NCBI GenBank assembly: GCA_011800805.1
Contig: MPNW01000087.1
Location: 99,330-163,329 of the forward strand
Source of the DNA: Hirudo medicinalis
Lineage: Eukaryota > Annelida > Clitellata > Hirudinida > Hirudinidae
Length of the DNA stretch: 64,000 nt
Direction: 5' to 3'
The position numbers and the translations under genes are program-made. This document shows, one piece after another, positions 52,001 through 63,879 of this stretch (its first letter is position 1; each line of letters begins with the position of its first letter). Below the pieces are notes generated by a model that worked only from the letters and a program-made list of their open reading frames with translations, was not told the DNA's origin and searched no databases.

Positions 52001-55000
52001 ATTTCTCTGTAAGCATCATTCAATCACTTTACAGCACACAGTCTTGTTATTATTATTATTATTATTGTTATTAATATTCAGGTTATTCAATACGTTATTA
52101 ATTACGAGCAAGCCAATAAAGATAAGTAAAAACCAGCAATAAACTGGAAATAACAATCTGAAATTGATGAAACATTTGTTTACTATTTCATGATAAAACA
52201 GACCCAGAGAGCTGAGAACCTGATCGCCACCTTGAAGCATCAGGAAAGCAAAAGTTGGATGTCATGAGGTCAGATTCTTCAAGCTTTCAGAGAAATAATG
52301 TTAAATGTATTTCTTGTAATTGAAGAAAAGAATTACCAATTTTGCTTAATTAAAAATGCACCACGTGATATGCACATTTGAAAGACATAGAATAATAACA
52401 TAATAAATAAGAACAGCATATATGAGCATATAACAGCCAACAACAGCAAACGGTGAGGTACCCACACTCTCAGGCCAGGAGAATATTGTGTCAGACTTAG
52501 AATAACTCGATGTAAAGTCGTCGTCGTCTTCGATTTCGTCATCATCTTCACCCGTGGGTGGTTTCAAACCAACTATGAGTGCATATTCAAACAACCCGAC
52601 ATTGAGATTAGATTTCACTTGTTCATACTTTGACACATTCTTGAACTGTGAATTGAAATCGCCACCGAGGCATCAGTGAATGTTGTTAAATGTTGTTGGA
52701 GGAATTTCACACGAACCGTCAGTCTTCTGATTGTGGAAACATAATTAAGTCTCTTCTCGTGTTCTATGAAGTCCAAGTGCTCTGAAGCACTTCCGCTTTT
52801 TGGAATGTTCCCCGCTGATACTGAAAACGTTGAATCAATGTAATAGTTCCATTTATCTTCACTTACGGTACAATGAAAACAACACAAACGTACACGTGAG
52901 AATCACGCAACAACACACGAACTGATCCAATTAAGATTTAGGATATTTGAAATAATTAAATCGATCGTGCCAAGTTGACAACGTGCGTAACGACGCGAAT
53001 GTTGAGGGAAATTAAATAACGGACTCCACAACCACCTGTTAGTTGTGGATTTAACTTGGTACTGAACCGAACTACCAGCCTGATAGTTCGGATTTAAAAT
53101 TTCAAGAAATGTGTTTACTAATTCAGAAATAAAGAGAAACCGGTTGTAAGGAAAGTGAAAAGATCGTCAGGGTCTTTTATGCAACTGTGGGTAGTGAGAG
53201 TTCAATACGAAGAACTGATGAATCGTCGGATAATACAAGCAACAATACAAGCCATGTTTCCAGATACAAGTGGAATGCAAAGCACCTGCTGGAAGAGCGA
53301 ATGCATTAACAGCTATTTGCAGCTTCATGATGGCCCTCGTTCGAGTCAAGTTAATTTGAGCCTCAGGTTCCAAGCTAATTATGTTTGAAAACATCGCTCT
53401 CATTCACCATCATTACCATGATCATCCATTTGTATCTATCGTCAGTTTTTGTTTAAGGCACTTAATGTCAATAAAATTCAGAAACAATTCAGAAGCATTC
53501 ACGAACACCTCGTGACTTTTGAATTTTTATTTGAGGCGATAACAGAAGAATCGTCGTGCAGAGAACCCGTGGGAAAATTCTGACATAGAAACATCTGACG
53601 CCCTTCTAACGGAAGAACTTGTGTGAATATGATTTAAATAAGTCAGCTAATTGTCAACATTATTAATCGATTAATAATAATAATATTTATTTAATAAACT
53701 GTCGAACACACACCTATTATGTCATAACCTAGCACGCTTCTGGATGGGACCAGCCAACTCAAATACTCGACAGCTAAACCTAATTTCAGAAAGCTGCAGG
53801 ATGAAACGCGCAATATAATTTGAGATGTGTGTTTTGCGAGAGAATCATGAGAAATCATTATCATAGCAAGGAAACCTCACTTAACATAATACAATCGTTT
53901 AATAAATTAAAAGCACAACTAAAAGCGTAAATGGCTAACAACAGCTAAAAAGTGGAACTGGTGAAAATGAGACTGAATCCCAAAATAAGTCCAGTCTGAA
54001 GGTCTCGTTTGAACGTGGACAGCAGTACAACTAAACTTGAACACTGCAGCTGAGATAACCACTAAGATCCGCAAGTCGTGGGAAAGTGACTGAAGAAATA
54101 ATAAGCGAAAGAATTTTTTTCAAACAGCACACAATGCAGGAGCGCATATGAATGTGACAGTGATTACTACACTAAACAAATGAAGTTTAACATTAAAAAT
54201 GCTTCGAACTCAGACTAGCATGTTCTGCAAGATCCGAGTTCTAATTTGAAAGAACAAGGAAATAATTGAAAAGCAATGATAGCTCATGAAGGTGGGAAGA
54301 ATAATGAATTTTAAACATGCTCACCTGATCTCGTCATTAAGGCAACGTCATCTGTCAGGTTGTTGTTACCAATCCTCAGGATTGAATAGGCATCACTGAC
54401 CTTTGATTTGAACTACACAATCAAAGCAATCAAATTTAGTCCACACATCCATGTTTGAAATCTCACATCAACTCACGTAAGATCGCTCTTCTTTTGAGAA
54501 TCCTCGCATATAGATGGACTTTTCATCGTTATCATCCTTTTGGAGAATTCAATACAACATTTACTCAGTTTCAACGTTTTCAATAATTCTAAGTTTTTTT
54601 TCATTTAGAAATAGTTTCAAAACGTAATGTGAAGGTGCTGATTCGTCAGGAGCTTCACTTTTGTTTTACTTAATGGTGCGAAAATAACGCGCAAGTTAAT
54701 GGTTTATGTGGCGGTTGTGACCACATAACAGACAATATAATTACTGTCCATTTAAAGATGCTATCTTCACACAAGTTTCATGCAATCAATTTGAGATCTA
54801 TATGAACTTTAACAAGAATAATAAACAGTGTACTTTGCAATTGTAAACAAGTTTCTGTTTGAGTCCAGCCAGGTTTCTGTACTTACATAACTACATAGTA
54901 ATATAATACATTGGTATAATACAATGGTAAATAAGTCGTCCCGAATAATTATATTAAACATTTCAGATGATCAACATCGGTCATTTGCATCAACAGTACG

Positions 55001-56694
55001 ATAAATATTATTATGTTAAGATTAGCATCGAAGGCAATTGAAAGTTTTAATGGCATGGTAAACAAATGCAAGACTGAATGAAGCATGAAGTCAAGTTAAG
55101 CAAAGGATGGAGAATGAATGAATCAACGAGGAATGTATAATTAACCGACCTCTGAAAACTGCAAGGAGAATTCTCGGGAGGGGATCGCATAACCGGCCGC
55201 GTCGAAATCGACGTCGGTCCGATCGACGAATCTTCCATTCGAAACGTGAGGCTCGGCATAAGTAGGTTCTTCGAGTATTTCTTTCCTCCAATCTTCGTCG
55301 TGAACACTAGAAAATCTCTCGTTCAATTTCTTGTCTCGAGTCCCAAACTTCCATCCTGATGTTAATCTGCCTCTTTCGTCAGATTCTTTGAAAGTGACTC
55401 TGGACTGTGGTTTCGTCCTGATGTCCTCTGCTCGGACTTGTTCGTAATTGGGGTTGTCGATGTCTTTCTTGGTGACAAACTTTTTGGATTTTGATTGTTT
55501 AAAGAAATTCATCTTTTTAGAATGAGGGTTTTCTGCAGATTTGTTGATGAGAATGGATCTGTTCCCAGATGAGGTCTCACTGCACATGGACTGTCTTTCA
55601 AACTTATCCTTCATTTCTGCAACTCCAACAGACTTGCATAGGAATAAATCTTGAGGGGTCGATGAATAATCTTTACTCTGAAAGACAAGAAAGTTTGGCA
55701 TTTTGTTCTCGGGTGACCTATCGTCTGGGGAAGAAGTAGGAGACTTGATGGGAAAGGTCGAGCACTTTTGTACATTCTTGTGGCTATTTTGAAACACTTG
55801 CACAGGAAGATTGACTGAGTGAGTGTTGGACAAGAATTCATAAGCAGATGAAGAAGAACGTTTTGACTTTTCTGCTTTATTTTCTGCTGTAGCATGGCTG
55901 AGTTGAGTGAGCAATCTTGGGGGTTTTGGAGGAAGAGTTGGTCTTGTGTTGGAATAAATGCTTTGGGTCTTGCTTGCTCTACTGGAACAATTATCCAAGT
56001 GATTTGATCTTGGCAAAGGGGAAGACAGCCGAGGCACGATCTTTGAGGGAGAAATAGAATTTTCATCGGAGGTTCCTTCAGGATCATTCAGGAAGACACC
56101 ACTTTCACTTCCATCTGATTTTTCTTGAGTTTCAGGAATTCCTGTCCACACAACTTTAGAAATGAGAGTTGATTTGAAAGGCTGGTCTGTTATGTAACCA
56201 AACTTTTCACTTTTTGCAATCTTTCCTGTGTTTTCAGATCTCAGGTTTGATCCAAAACGGCTAACAAATATAGGAACTGGAGGAGAAACTACTAAAGGTT
56301 TAGAAACATAAGAGTGACTTGACTCCAAATTGGGATTTGTGCTCACATTAAACAATCTTTCATTGTTGAAATTTATGCATGTTTTTAAAGGTTTTGAAGC
56401 TGTGGCTGGAATGTAATTGGAATTGGCATCAACTGGCATCTCATCTTCTTCAAAAACATTTATTAACTTGTTCCTAGAAGAGACATTTTTATTTTGAGAC
56501 GTGCAGTGAATAGAATGACAGGTTGAAGACTTTTCACTTAACTTTTCTTCTGCAGAATTACCTTCTTGTGCTTTTTCAAATAACTTCCTTCTTTCTTTGA
56601 CGTTGTATTTTTTAATATGTATTAAACTGGGATGTCGTGGGTGACGAGCGAGGACATCACTCATATCCATCACTGAACAATTTTTTTCATCCAT
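49027..56694 (-). CDS. DENND2: DENN domain-containing protein 2 homologue (Rab GEF), 1044 aa, 16 exons
   Basis: DENND2 proteins are guanine-nucleotide exchange factors for Rab GTPases; vertebrate members act on Rab9 and others. Exons: 55150-56694, 54477-54536, 54325-54412, 52717-52820, 52468-52639, 52231-52276, 51937-52006, 51511-51702, 51316-51378, 51093-51199, 50524-50692, 50342-50459, 49942-50072, 49437-49557, 49212-49319, 49027-49067. All phases match (3135 nt). The N-terminal half is a long disordered exon with PPKPPRLL. uDENN starts near 615 (LFEYALIVGL) and continues to NFCFPDASRW. cDENN includes FLTTGTGDRKFCW, PEAICVVSM, LLERRIILLAEQ and LLYPFTWPHTLITVLPPSLL. dDENN includes VLVIDLDEGCFVRYVG, LPKKIQKALALAL, EAYLRMFVETCGHY and GSKIKKSLKSTFD. 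TTTTAG just upstream of the ATG suggests a 5' UTR intron. The donor after exon 7 lies at the edge of a SINE. Confidence 0.95.
51040..51092. repeat. ATC/CAT microsatellite in a DENND2 intron
   Basis: Imperfect ATC trinucleotide run that ends directly at the donor of the exon ending at 51093. Another ATT-type run is at 52045-52072. Confidence 0.8.
51768..51938 (-). mobile_element. tRNA-derived SINE, family 1, filling most of a DENND2 intron
   Basis: Reverse-strand copy: head CAGGTTAGCTCAATGGGTTG with CATTCCTGC, GTTCCTAGCCGAGCCTGCAC, CAGGGAGCTCCCTCGAGTAG, TATATAAATGG and ATACATAAGGCACCC. It occupies about 170 of the 234 bases of the intron between 51937 and 51702. The head overlaps the splice donor (CAG before GTTAGC) of the exon 51937-52006. 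Confidence 0.75.
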
Positions 56695-56699
56695 TTCAA

Positions 56700-57430
56700 C
56701 GAGTTATCCTAAAATAAAATATTGCAAACAGCATTTGTCTTGCGTTATAAATGAATATTTCACTTCTATCCTAACAATCTTTAATTCGACAAAATTTGCA
56801 TCCCTCCGCTGAACAAAACCCAACTAGCAACGACACTCTTAACGACACCGCGGACCCTTTTTATAGTAACCTAATTGGACTTTCCCTTGTAAACAAAGGT
56901 AAGTAGTGTTTAAAAGAATAATATTCTTTAAAATAATTATAGGAACAGCTTTTAAGTAAATTTGAATGATTTATAAAACTTAATAAAAGGGCATTGCTTT
57001 GCACTTTAGCTGAATATATTTAATTTCATATGATTGTTGTAATTAACATCTCTGCAATTGCGCACTTCGAGCAGACGTTTATACAACCGGAAAACGTAAC
57101 GATTTAAGCTAGTTGTATTAGTTGCCTTAACAAGCACTGAAATTTAATAAATAATACCTAAGATTCGTTTTAAATATCATTATTGAACTCAGGAGCCAAC
57201 TCATTCATCACAACTATGTTCGTTGCTATGGGTTATCCATTTAGGGTTATGACTATTTGACTTTTTGTAAAATAATTAATTTCCTGTATTATAATTCGAT
57301 GAACTTTTTCCAAGAAATTATGAAAAGGGGTTTAATTCTGTTTAGTTTTTAAAAAACGTAACCCCAACACACCAAATTTCTAAAATCGCAAAAAGTGTAG
57401 TAGCACTATGCAGTTGAAATAAACTCAGCA
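56700..57430. other. Upstream region of DENND2
   Basis: AT-rich. The DENND2 first exon and promoter are expected within it. No gene recognised. A repeat tail resembling GCAACGGACTTTAATCAA occurs at about 57434-57451. Confidence 0.4.
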
Positions 57431-57493
57431 AACGCAACGGACTTTAATCAACTAGCCTAAATTAAACTAGTAGCAATATGACTTTCTGAAGCT

Positions 57494-57555
57494 TTCTAGA
57501 ACTTTTTTGAACCTTCTGGAACTTTCTAGAATTTAGTTGTTTTCGAGTATATATA
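57494..57555 (+). promoter_or_regulatory. Heat-shock-element array with TATA box
   Basis: From 57494 to 57531 eight alternating pentamer units occur with exact 2-base spacing: TTC, GAA, TTT, GAA, TTC, GAA, TTC, GAA. Only the third departs from the HSF consensus. A TATATATA-type box follows at 57548-57554, 16 bases after the array. This is the architecture of heat-shock gene promoters. What it would drive is unclear: rightward lies a truncated LINE fragment, and leftward, about 800 bases away, the DENND2 start codon. Confidence 0.75.
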
Positions 57556-57840
57556 TTTCGATGTGGTGCTCTTCCGGTCGATGTGCACCTGAAGTCTCTT
57601 CCAAATCGGTCATCTGCTCCGACCTGATCCAGCCAATACAATCTGTCCTCAACCTTGAGATTTGACTGGACTCAGACTGTTCTATGACCACTCACATCAA
57701 CAAAACTCGTTCCTGCTATGCATCTCTCAGGGAAATTTGCAGCATTGCCTCTCCACCATTACTTGATATGCGGAAGCTTCACATAAAATCTTTTGTCCTA
57801 TCAAAGATTAACGGCAATTCAAATGTGGGTTGGAGTACCA
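57556..57840 (+). mobile_element. LINE reverse transcriptase fragment
   Basis: The plus strand reads MWCSSGRCAPEVSSKSVICS (from 57560) and, after a frame change, LDSDCSMTTHINKTRSCYAS and LREICSIASPPLLDM (57660-57780). This is the region after the RT palm in RTE/CR1-like LINEs (VRNLGVTLDSD...HI...RSCY..LR.I). It is 5'-truncated exactly where the HSE/TATA block ends. Confidence 0.65.
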
Positions 57841-58490
57841 TCCGTTTTTTACATTTCTCACTATAATCAAACTCTGTTTCATTACTATTATCATTATGTA
57901 AGCTTCCTAAATGTGCAACACCAATTCTGAAGAATCCCCAATAATCATTTTTAATCATAAGTACTTTTAATATTGAAAAATAAAAAGATCTGGACAAAGG
58001 ATCTCATACAATTTCAATAATCACATAGGAAACTAAGAACTATTCTACTAGAAGAACAATCGCTGGAAAACAACATCAGGATACCACTCAAAATCCAAAT
58101 TTATGGTTGCTGTCTGTTCCTTTGATAATCTATCAAAGAAGGGAAAGAACACAAACGAAAATGCGAAAGTAACAAGTTTAAAACGTCGCTAAAAATCGAG
58201 TATCCGTTTTATCCGGAACTTGTTCATTTAACAGGTTCCAGTGTGCGGCTCCCTCCGCCAAATTGATTTAGATCCACCCCTGCAAGTGATGTAATGTATT
58301 GTCAGTTTGTTAATAGTTGCAAAATGTTGAAAAATCAATTGCAATCTCTGTTTCTGACCAAAACACCTTTTAATTGTAATAAAACTAATATGGTAAATTT
58401 TTTAGTATTTGTATTAATTATCTATTAATTATGGCGGGGAGGTGAGCATCTGCATAGCAGAGACGAAACGGTCTTCCCCGGTACCATGAG
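57841..58490. other. Intergenic stretch without recognised features
   Basis: AT-rich; no coding, RNA or transposon signature that I can support. Confidence 0.4.
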
Positions 58491-58494
58491 ACTT

Positions 58495-58603
58495 GACAGG
58501 CAAAAGCTAATTCACAGGCAGTTTTAGACATGGATTCCCAGGGTCGGGAGGTAGGGTTAGGTACCACAAGTCGCCGCCTGTGAGTTAGCTATTGCCCGTC
58601 ATC
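58495..58603. repeat. MITE-like inverted-repeat element, copy 2
   Basis: Arms at 58495-58520 (GACAGGCAAAAGCTAATTCA) and 58575-58603 (reverse complement GGGCAATAGCTAACTCACAG) pair imperfectly and share the GGCAAAAGCYAA core with the element at 18774-18941. Confidence 0.6.
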
Positions 58604-59605
58604 ACTTGGCCAACAATCACCCTCTCCTAATCCAGTTGGCCCATTACCCCCCTCTTCAAGTTGTGCGAGGGTTACATAATTTTATCATTTTCAGTAAATA
58701 TATTCGGACATGAGTAAACTTAAGATTTATTTTAGGGTATTCAGAATTTGTGAGAAGGAATTTGACACCACATCGCAGTGTTTAAAGAAATTTGCTTTGT
58801 CACGACATCATTCTATTTTTTTTTTTAGAGTGTGCATGCTTTGTGATGATGCGACTTAGAGAGGAATAAAATTAGACCAACGTTATTTATGAATGCGTTG
58901 CTTTATTTTTCTTGGACAGCATCACCAGGATGGCACTTATTTGATGAACAAAAATAACTTTGAGCAAAGATAAGTCTGACCTTCTCAAATGGTTCAATTT
59001 CATGAAAAAACGTTGTATGCAAAGTTTGATAAAATAACCTTAATATTTAGAGGTCACTCAACGCCGTCAAAGTTCTCATGTAAGAGTAGCCAAAATCAGC
59101 ACAATTATCAACGGTTTCATGTAGAAAATTAATCCTAACTACCAAAAGCAATTCTTATTTATAGAAACAAATAGACTTCTTCAGAGTAAATAAAATTGCA
59201 CATCTTATCTTTATTCAGGTAATGAAATTTAAAAACTTTGAAAATAAGGGCCACCCTAAGCAATACCAATATAAATCCTAGTGGATTGCTACACATTTTG
59301 ATGTAACTGTGGATGGTGCAAAAATCTCTCGCACCCCTAGTAATCGCCTGACACAAATTTTTAGTTAACTATATTTATTAAATACTAAACATCAACATTC
59401 AATGTAAAAGTAAAAAACTTTGTAATTTATTAAAGTAGCAAGGGTCTTCGTTTTGCTTATGAAAAAAAGTTAAGTCAACAAAGACGAGTATCATTGTTGA
59501 AAAGTAATACATCGGTATGTAGTTCGAATGATTTATTAAAAATTGCATCGACATTTAACTTATAAACGACAACATAAACATTTAACAATTCCACAAAAAA
59601 AAATC
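58604..59605. other. Intergenic stretch 3' of the homeobox gene
   Basis: AT-rich; probably includes the homeobox 3' UTR. Nothing else recognised. Confidence 0.4.
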
Positions 59606-60624
59606 TCAATTCGTGACTCGTTCCCTCTCCCTTTTTTCCTTCGATCTCCTGTTTTGGAACCAAACTTGTACTTGCCGGGGCTGCAATCCAGTCTTGATTG
59701 AAAGTTCTTTTTTATGTTTTTGGTCTTTTAGAAATGCATTTAATTTGTAAGACTCCTCAAGAAGATGATTTTGTTCTTTTGTATAGACTTTTCGATAATG
59801 CTCCCTTCGTGTGCCAACTGTCAATTAAAATTCAATCTGAAAGAAACTTTCATAAATTAAAATCGTTATAAATGTTTCTTCAGCTGACCTTTTTTACTTC
59901 TATGACAATGTTTAACAAATTTAATATCTTCATCGTAAAACTGGTGCTGATTATGTGATGATACTTGCTGTTGTGAAGAATAACTCGAATTTATCGAAGT
60001 TAACTGGCTTGTCTCAGACAATGGAGAGAATTGATATGAATTGGAAATCATTTGATGTTCCTGATCATAAAAGTTGGAAGGACAAACAGAGATCACACTC
60101 TCAGGAGATTTCCTCAAACTCCCTGCTACACATTTTTGCGTACACAATTCTTCTAGAGCGTTTGTTGAGACGTGGTGGTTTCTTGTACAGGTTCTCGAAA
60201 CATCTTGGTATTTGAGTGGCACTTTTGAAGAGTTCACTCCTGGGCGATTAACATGCAAGTGGTAATTGACACTGAATTCGAAATTCGGACAAGCACGGGC
60301 AAAACTTCCAAATTCATTCTCATGTACGCTGCTTTCTTGAGGAAGGAGGTTGTAACTTGGGTCACTGTACAACGAGAATGAATTACGATAGGGGCTGTTT
60401 ACTGTGTAACCGCGTTCCCAATTCTCAGAATTTGTCGTTGCTAACCAATTCCAGCCATAATATCCCCCATGTGTTGATTCACCAAAAAAGTTTTCTAAAA
60501 GAACATGTATATTATTTGTAATGAAGTAGAAATTAAAATTTATGATGAAATAAACGGTTTTTAACTAATTTTTAGCAGAAGACTAACCTTTTCCAAATTG
60601 GTATCTTGTTTGACTTGCTTCCAT
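59606..60624 (-). CDS. Divergent homeobox protein (possibly caudal/Cdx-like), 284 aa, three exons
   Basis: A homeodomain transcription factor. Exons 60588-60624, 59889-60494 and 59606-59817 join in phase to 855 nt. The homeodomain occupies about 217-277 at the C-terminus: HYRKVYTKEQNHLLEESY, then RQVQVWFQNRRSKEKR with W267, F268, Q269 and N270 of the recognition helix. The YR-VYT-Q-LLE start and NRR-KE end are nearest, by eye, to Caudal/Cdx, but identity is low. One extra residue is present between helix 1 and helix 2 relative to the 60-residue standard. The N-terminal region (GGYYGWNWLATTNSENWERG) is aromatic and Ser/Asn-rich, with no hexapeptide I can identify. It could be a fast-evolving caudal paralogue or another ANTP-class gene. 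Confidence 0.87.
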
Positions 60625-62662
60625 TTTGTCCTAATTTTAAGTGATTTATTAATAAAAAATGATTTAATGAGCAAATAACAGCCACACAATCCGAGCAGAA
60701 TTCCGTCAAACACTGTGCTTAGAAACTAATAAAACAAAATTTATTTAAAAAGCGATGACCCCTTTAAGTGCAAACTCAAAACAACTTTTTTGGCCCGAGA
60801 AACATCATCAAAGAAATTCTTACGTAATTACTCAACTACTGCCGTTTTGGACAGTATGCAATGGCTGCCCCTTTCCAAATGATATAATTTGCAAGGTTTA
60901 ATAAATGTTATAAGATGACTTCTAATAAAATTTGCTTCTTGTAAAGTTACGGAAGGTTATTTAAGAATCATTAGCGCCAGTTAGAAGCCTCCGAGATCAG
61001 AATTCCTCTTGTTTGAGGGTCAAATACATAATTTGCACAGCGTTGTACTTTAAAGAATTTTTATTGGAGTCTCATACACAATCACTTTTAAAAACATTTT
61101 GTTTCACCATCTTTACAGAAAACGCAATCCTAGTGCGATGAAAATATAATTTGCATATCATTAAATTAGAAGAAACAGCATGGTTAACTTTGGTGAAACC
61201 ATATTCAGAAATGAGGCGTGGTTTGTAGTCTCTAATAAATTTTGAGAATCTTATTATTGACGGATGTCAAGTAGAAGCCCTAGGGTATAGGTGGAAGAGA
61301 AGATCGTTTATGCAAATCCAATAGAGCAGTAGAGCAGAGATGGAATCTCATGCTATTACAATAATATACTGCTACAATACAAGAAAAATATAGATGTGTG
61401 AATGCACAATAAAAAGGGATAGTTTATGCATGAAGGTAGCCAAGAATGCGTGACAGAATATCAGTATTTTTGGCTTCTTTGGATTTCACATAATCAAGAT
61501 TTTTGTCCAATCAAACAAAACACCAAAATATAACGGTGATTTTATGGCATAATTTTGTACACGACCATGAAGATTAATGACCTTGCTAAGATTATGGGGC
61601 AAAATTTAATTTGATTTACTCAAATTCAGAGAAAGTTATTTGTAGGACCGCCGGGTGCTCAGGTGCCCGGCAATTTTTTGTGGCACGCCCGGGTTTTAAA
61701 ATATTAAAATTTTACAATCATGACCTATTATGGTTTTCTGTTACAAATTAATGTAATCTAGGGGTCGCAAGGAATGAGTTATGAATGACATCCAGTTCAC
61801 TAATTAATTTAGTTCAATATTTACAGACTCAGTGTTGCAGAATTCTAACTATAATCGGTTGCAAGAAAATTATTTAATATAATATATATTAACGCCATTT
61901 ATTTTTCCGACATTATTTAACATTGTAAGCTGAAGTAAAGTGAAAAACATTCTTATGCAATATTCTCATTCAAAGCATAACAACTACCTGATTATGCCAG
62001 AAAAGGTTAATAAAAAGAAATGTGCTTTCAATACATTGACTCGATAACGACGGGAATCGACAAGAAAAACATGGCACCATCTGTGGACAGCCTCTAATGA
62101 CAAAATGCGACCAAAGCCATTCTTCAGTTCCTTAGAAATGCTCACCATTAAGATATCAATTAGTTTTGAAAATACACTACTGTTTTTCTTGTAAACAATA
62201 TGTTTGGTGAAGATTGAAATCTATATCATTATCTTCTTCTGTCATTTTAATTTTCTCATTATTTTTATACAAGCTCTATTAAAATAAACTTCTTGATTAG
62301 GAGGTTCTATGACAGTCAACAAATTTGTGACTATCTTGAAAGTGATTTTAGGAAGCGCTCGTTTCAAATCTTTAAAAGCAAATATCTTTTTTTATGGTTT
62401 CATCTTTTAAACTCCATTCGAATGGGTTTTGAAGAGTGAAGTCATTGCTGCAAAAAACATGGAGAGTTATATAATCTCCAATTTTGAGAAAATTTTAGGA
62501 AAATACTGAATAGAATTTAAATATCATGTTTACAAATTTGAATATTAATATTATAAAATAAAAAAAATTCATTTTGTGGATGATTGCTTGTCTTGATTGA
62601 TAATTTGGATTCTGTTTAGATTGAGAAATTTGCACGAACAGTTGGGTCCTCGGTTTGGTAGA
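60625..62662. other. Gene-poor stretch between the homeobox gene and GatC
   Basis: This holds the divergent upstream regions of both genes. Repeat C (reverse orientation) is at 61640-61735, with GGACCGCCGGGTGCTCAGGT and CCCGGGTTTTAAAATATTAA. No coding exon recognised. Confidence 0.45.
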
Positions 62663-63879
62663 ATGCTTCGCCGTGTTTCAGGACTTTTAAGTGGCAGAGT
62701 TCTGCAAAATTCATATTTGAAGTTTTCTTCGAAGGTTTATTTTGTTAAATATATCCCGATTTGTGTTTTTAATTAGGTTGACGTGCCTATCAAACTAAGA
62801 GTATTGCCGAGAGAGATCTGGTGCTTAATGCAACTTAGATTCCTACAACATGCGATGTATTACATAACTAGGATTGTGGTTGCATATGCTGAGGGTGTTA
62901 AGGTGATCCATAAAACTGGTATATGATGCACAATGCTTGACTTGCAAAAGCTTTTAAGGAAGGTGTGATCATCTGCTCTTTAGCTGGGATGTTGTATGTA
63001 TTATTGTATTACATCAGTTAATTTATCACATGCACCTGAAATTCAATTTTGAACATTTGCTAATAGTGAATTGAGGAAAGTTCTACTGAGTTGTTTCTTT
63101 TATGAACCTGGAACCGAAGATGATTTTTTAATGATTTAGGGTTTCGGACATTACATTAATATTTTGCAAACTTCCCATCCTTTATGGAAGAAATTAATTT
63201 AGATTTGCAAGAGGCAAATTTGTAATGAATTTGATCAAAACAGTCAAAGTTACTATTTTAATAACAGAAATTGTGAATTGTTTAATACATCCATAATTTA
63301 ACTGGAAATCAGGTGAATGAAGTTGATTCTCATCTAATAAACCTCTTGGAGCATCTTGCGTTGGTAGATTTTGGGACACAAGAGGCCGTGGAAAGACTGA
63401 GTGATGCCATCGAGTTTGCTGATCAGCTGCTGAAAGTGGACGTGAGTCATGTTGAACCAATGGTTTCTCCACTTGATGACAGGTTTGGTTTGTTATTGTT
63501 TGATTTAATCTTATTGCTTCCTCTCTAAGGAGTGATTATTATAAACTTACAACCAAGTTAAAATTTTATTTTTGCATCGCCTACAAAAAGCATGGGAAGA
63601 AACTACTGAGATTGCAAAGAATTTATAAATTTATTGATGATTCACTTAATTTTATTCATTTGATGAAAGGGTTCTTCATCTTCGTGAGGATGTTGTCACG
63701 GAAGGCAATTGCAGGGATTCCATATTGAGGAATGCCAGAAAAACAATGGAGGAATATTTTGTTGCTCCTCCTGGTCTGTTTGATTCAATTTTTATTTTTG
63801 TTTGCTTTGTCTTAGGTTTTTTTTTTTATCTCACTTTAATGTATTTTTAGGAAATATCCCCTTAAAGAACAAAGAATAG
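62663..63879 (+). CDS. GATC: Glutamyl-tRNA(Gln) amidotransferase subunit C, mitochondrial (GatC)
   Basis: GatC is the small structural subunit of the GatCAB complex that converts misacylated Glu-tRNA(Gln) to Gln-tRNA(Gln) in mitochondria. Exons: 62663-62734 (basic N-terminus MLRRVSGLLSGRV, a plausible mitochondrial targeting peptide), 63313-63482, 63670-63773 and 63851-63879. These four give 124 aa in frame. An optional in-frame exon 62777-62902 (VDVPIKLRVLPREIW...) would make 166 aa. Motifs: LINLLEHLALVDFG, AIEFADQLLKVD, VEPMVSPLDD, VLHLREDVVTEGNC and EEYFVAPPGNIPL. All are typical of the family (human about 136 aa). The optional exon has good borders, but I do not recognise its sequence. 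Confidence 0.93.

Noticed and set aside
55611..56087. 158-codon open frame overlapping DENND2 exon 1
   Set aside because: Alternative frame on the same strand as the real exon; composition-driven, no family resemblance.
57684..57866. Heat-shock protein gene downstream of the HSE array
   Set aside because: The reading frame after the TATA box resembles a LINE reverse transcriptase tail, not a chaperone.
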